Assembly (NCBI GenBank): GCA_964392615.1
Contig: CAYMRB010000545.1
Span: forward strand, 1 to 5,832
Length of the DNA: 5,832 bases
Reading direction: 5' to 3'
Origin: CAYMRB01 sp964392615
GTDB lineage: Bacteria > Planctomycetota > UBA8108
The translations under genes were made by a program, and so were the position numbers. Within the stretch, counting starts at the first letter, position 1; every line of letters starts with the position of its first letter. Shown piece after piece: positions 5,583 to 5,832 of the stretch. The notes under the pieces are model-generated. The model did not search any database, had not been told where the DNA came from, and saw only the letters and a program-made list of their open reading frames with translations.

Positions 5583-5832
5583 ATGAGTCGAGTCCAAATG
5601 ATATTCGTGGGGGCCGTGGCGCTCACGGTGCTGTTCGCCGGCGCGCCGGCGCAGGGGCAGGCCATCGGTCTCCCCAAGCTCAGCAAGGCCTCGCAGGAGT
5701 GCATCGAGTGCCACAAGAAGCAGAGCCGTGGTATTTACCAGCAATGGGGCTCCAGCAAGCACTACCGTGCCAACGTCGGGTGCTACGAGTGCCACGCGGC
5801 GGAGAAGAGTGACAAGGACGCCTATCGGCACT
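5583..5832 (+). CDS. Exported multihaem c-type cytochrome, probably HAO family, 3' end beyond window
   Basis: Only the first 83 residues are present. They contain a Sec-type signal peptide (hydrophobic about 6-21, likely cut after GQA at 25-27), then two haem motifs, CIECH (40-44) and CYECH (67-71). Between them lie W55, S58 and H60, and the second motif is introduced by VG. The order CxECH, W, SxH, VGCxxCH matches the N-terminal haem region of hydroxylamine oxidoreductase-family octahaem cytochromes as I remember it. Members either oxidise hydroxylamine or, in anaerobes, act as nitrite or hydroxylamine reductases (the epsilon-HAO type). The catalytic haem, remaining haems and the crosslinking tyrosine that marks true oxidases lie outside the window, so function and direction are open. 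It sits 54 bp after the NrfD-type gene on the same strand and is the likely terminal partner of that module. Another multihaem family (for example other octahaem reductases) is the main alternative. Confidence 0.7.
   Translation, partial: MSRVQMIFVGAVALTVLFAGAPAQGQAIGLPKLSKASQECIECHKKQSRGIYQQWGSSKHYRANVGCYECHAAEKSDKDAYRH

Noticed and set aside
4298..5812. Long plus-strand frame overlapping the NrfD-type gene and beyond
   Set aside because: The product is Arg-rich with no membrane segments and is a frame-shifted reading of the real genes.
4575..5831. Long minus-strand open frame opposite the NrfD-type and HAO-like genes
   Set aside because: Asp/Arg/Gln-rich shadow of well-supported plus-strand genes; no recognisable domain or sensible start context.
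1..5832. tRNA, rRNA, CRISPR array, insertion sequence or phage attachment site
   Set aside because: I found no cloverleaf-like segment, regularly spaced repeat, transposase-like protein or terminal inverted repeats in the window.

Overview
This GC-rich bacterial window is an electron-transfer gene cluster dominated by iron-sulfur and multihaem c-type cytochrome proteins. Two proteins carry twin-arginine (Tat) signals, one has a Sec-type signal and two are polytopic membrane proteins, so the products should sit at the cytoplasmic membrane facing the periplasm of a respiring, probably facultatively or strictly anaerobic, Gram-negative-type bacterium. The phylum cannot be fixed from the sequence. 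Acidobacteriota, Planctomycetota, Myxococcota/Desulfobacterota and similar GC-rich groups with many multihaem cytochromes are all possible. A run of 10 N inside one gene shows this is a draft (probably metagenomic) scaffold.

Layout. (1) 1-385, minus strand: the N-terminal part of a small two-helix membrane protein that runs off the left edge. (2) 386-596: a divergent intergenic region with repeated GACCGAT elements and palindromes. (3) 597-2224, plus strand: a NapG-like Tat ferredoxin (four 4Fe-4S clusters) and a NapH-like membrane quinol dehydrogenase, overlapping by 4 bp. (4) 2225-2507: a 283-bp gap with strong hairpins and a perfect tandem 8-mer; no convincing gene. (5) 2508-5528: a membrane-anchored tetrahaem cytochrome, a Tat-exported ferredoxin with four 4Fe-4S clusters (split by the N gap) and a DsrP-like NrfD-family quinone-interacting membrane protein. 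The last two overlap by 4 bp. (6) 5583 to the right edge: the start of a Sec-exported multihaem cytochrome whose first two haem regions resemble the hydroxylamine oxidoreductase (HAO) family.

How they may work together (inference). The tetrahaem cytochrome, ferredoxin and NrfD-type protein match the logic of NrfBCD and of DsrJOP: the membrane protein exchanges electrons with the quinone pool, the ferredoxin carries them on the periplasmic face, and the haem protein passes them to a terminal enzyme. The HAO-like cytochrome immediately downstream is the natural terminal enzyme, either reducing nitrite or hydroxylamine or, in reverse, oxidising hydroxylamine. The NapGH pair would be a second entry point from quinol. 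No NapA, NapB, NapC, NrfA or DsrMK gene is visible in the window.
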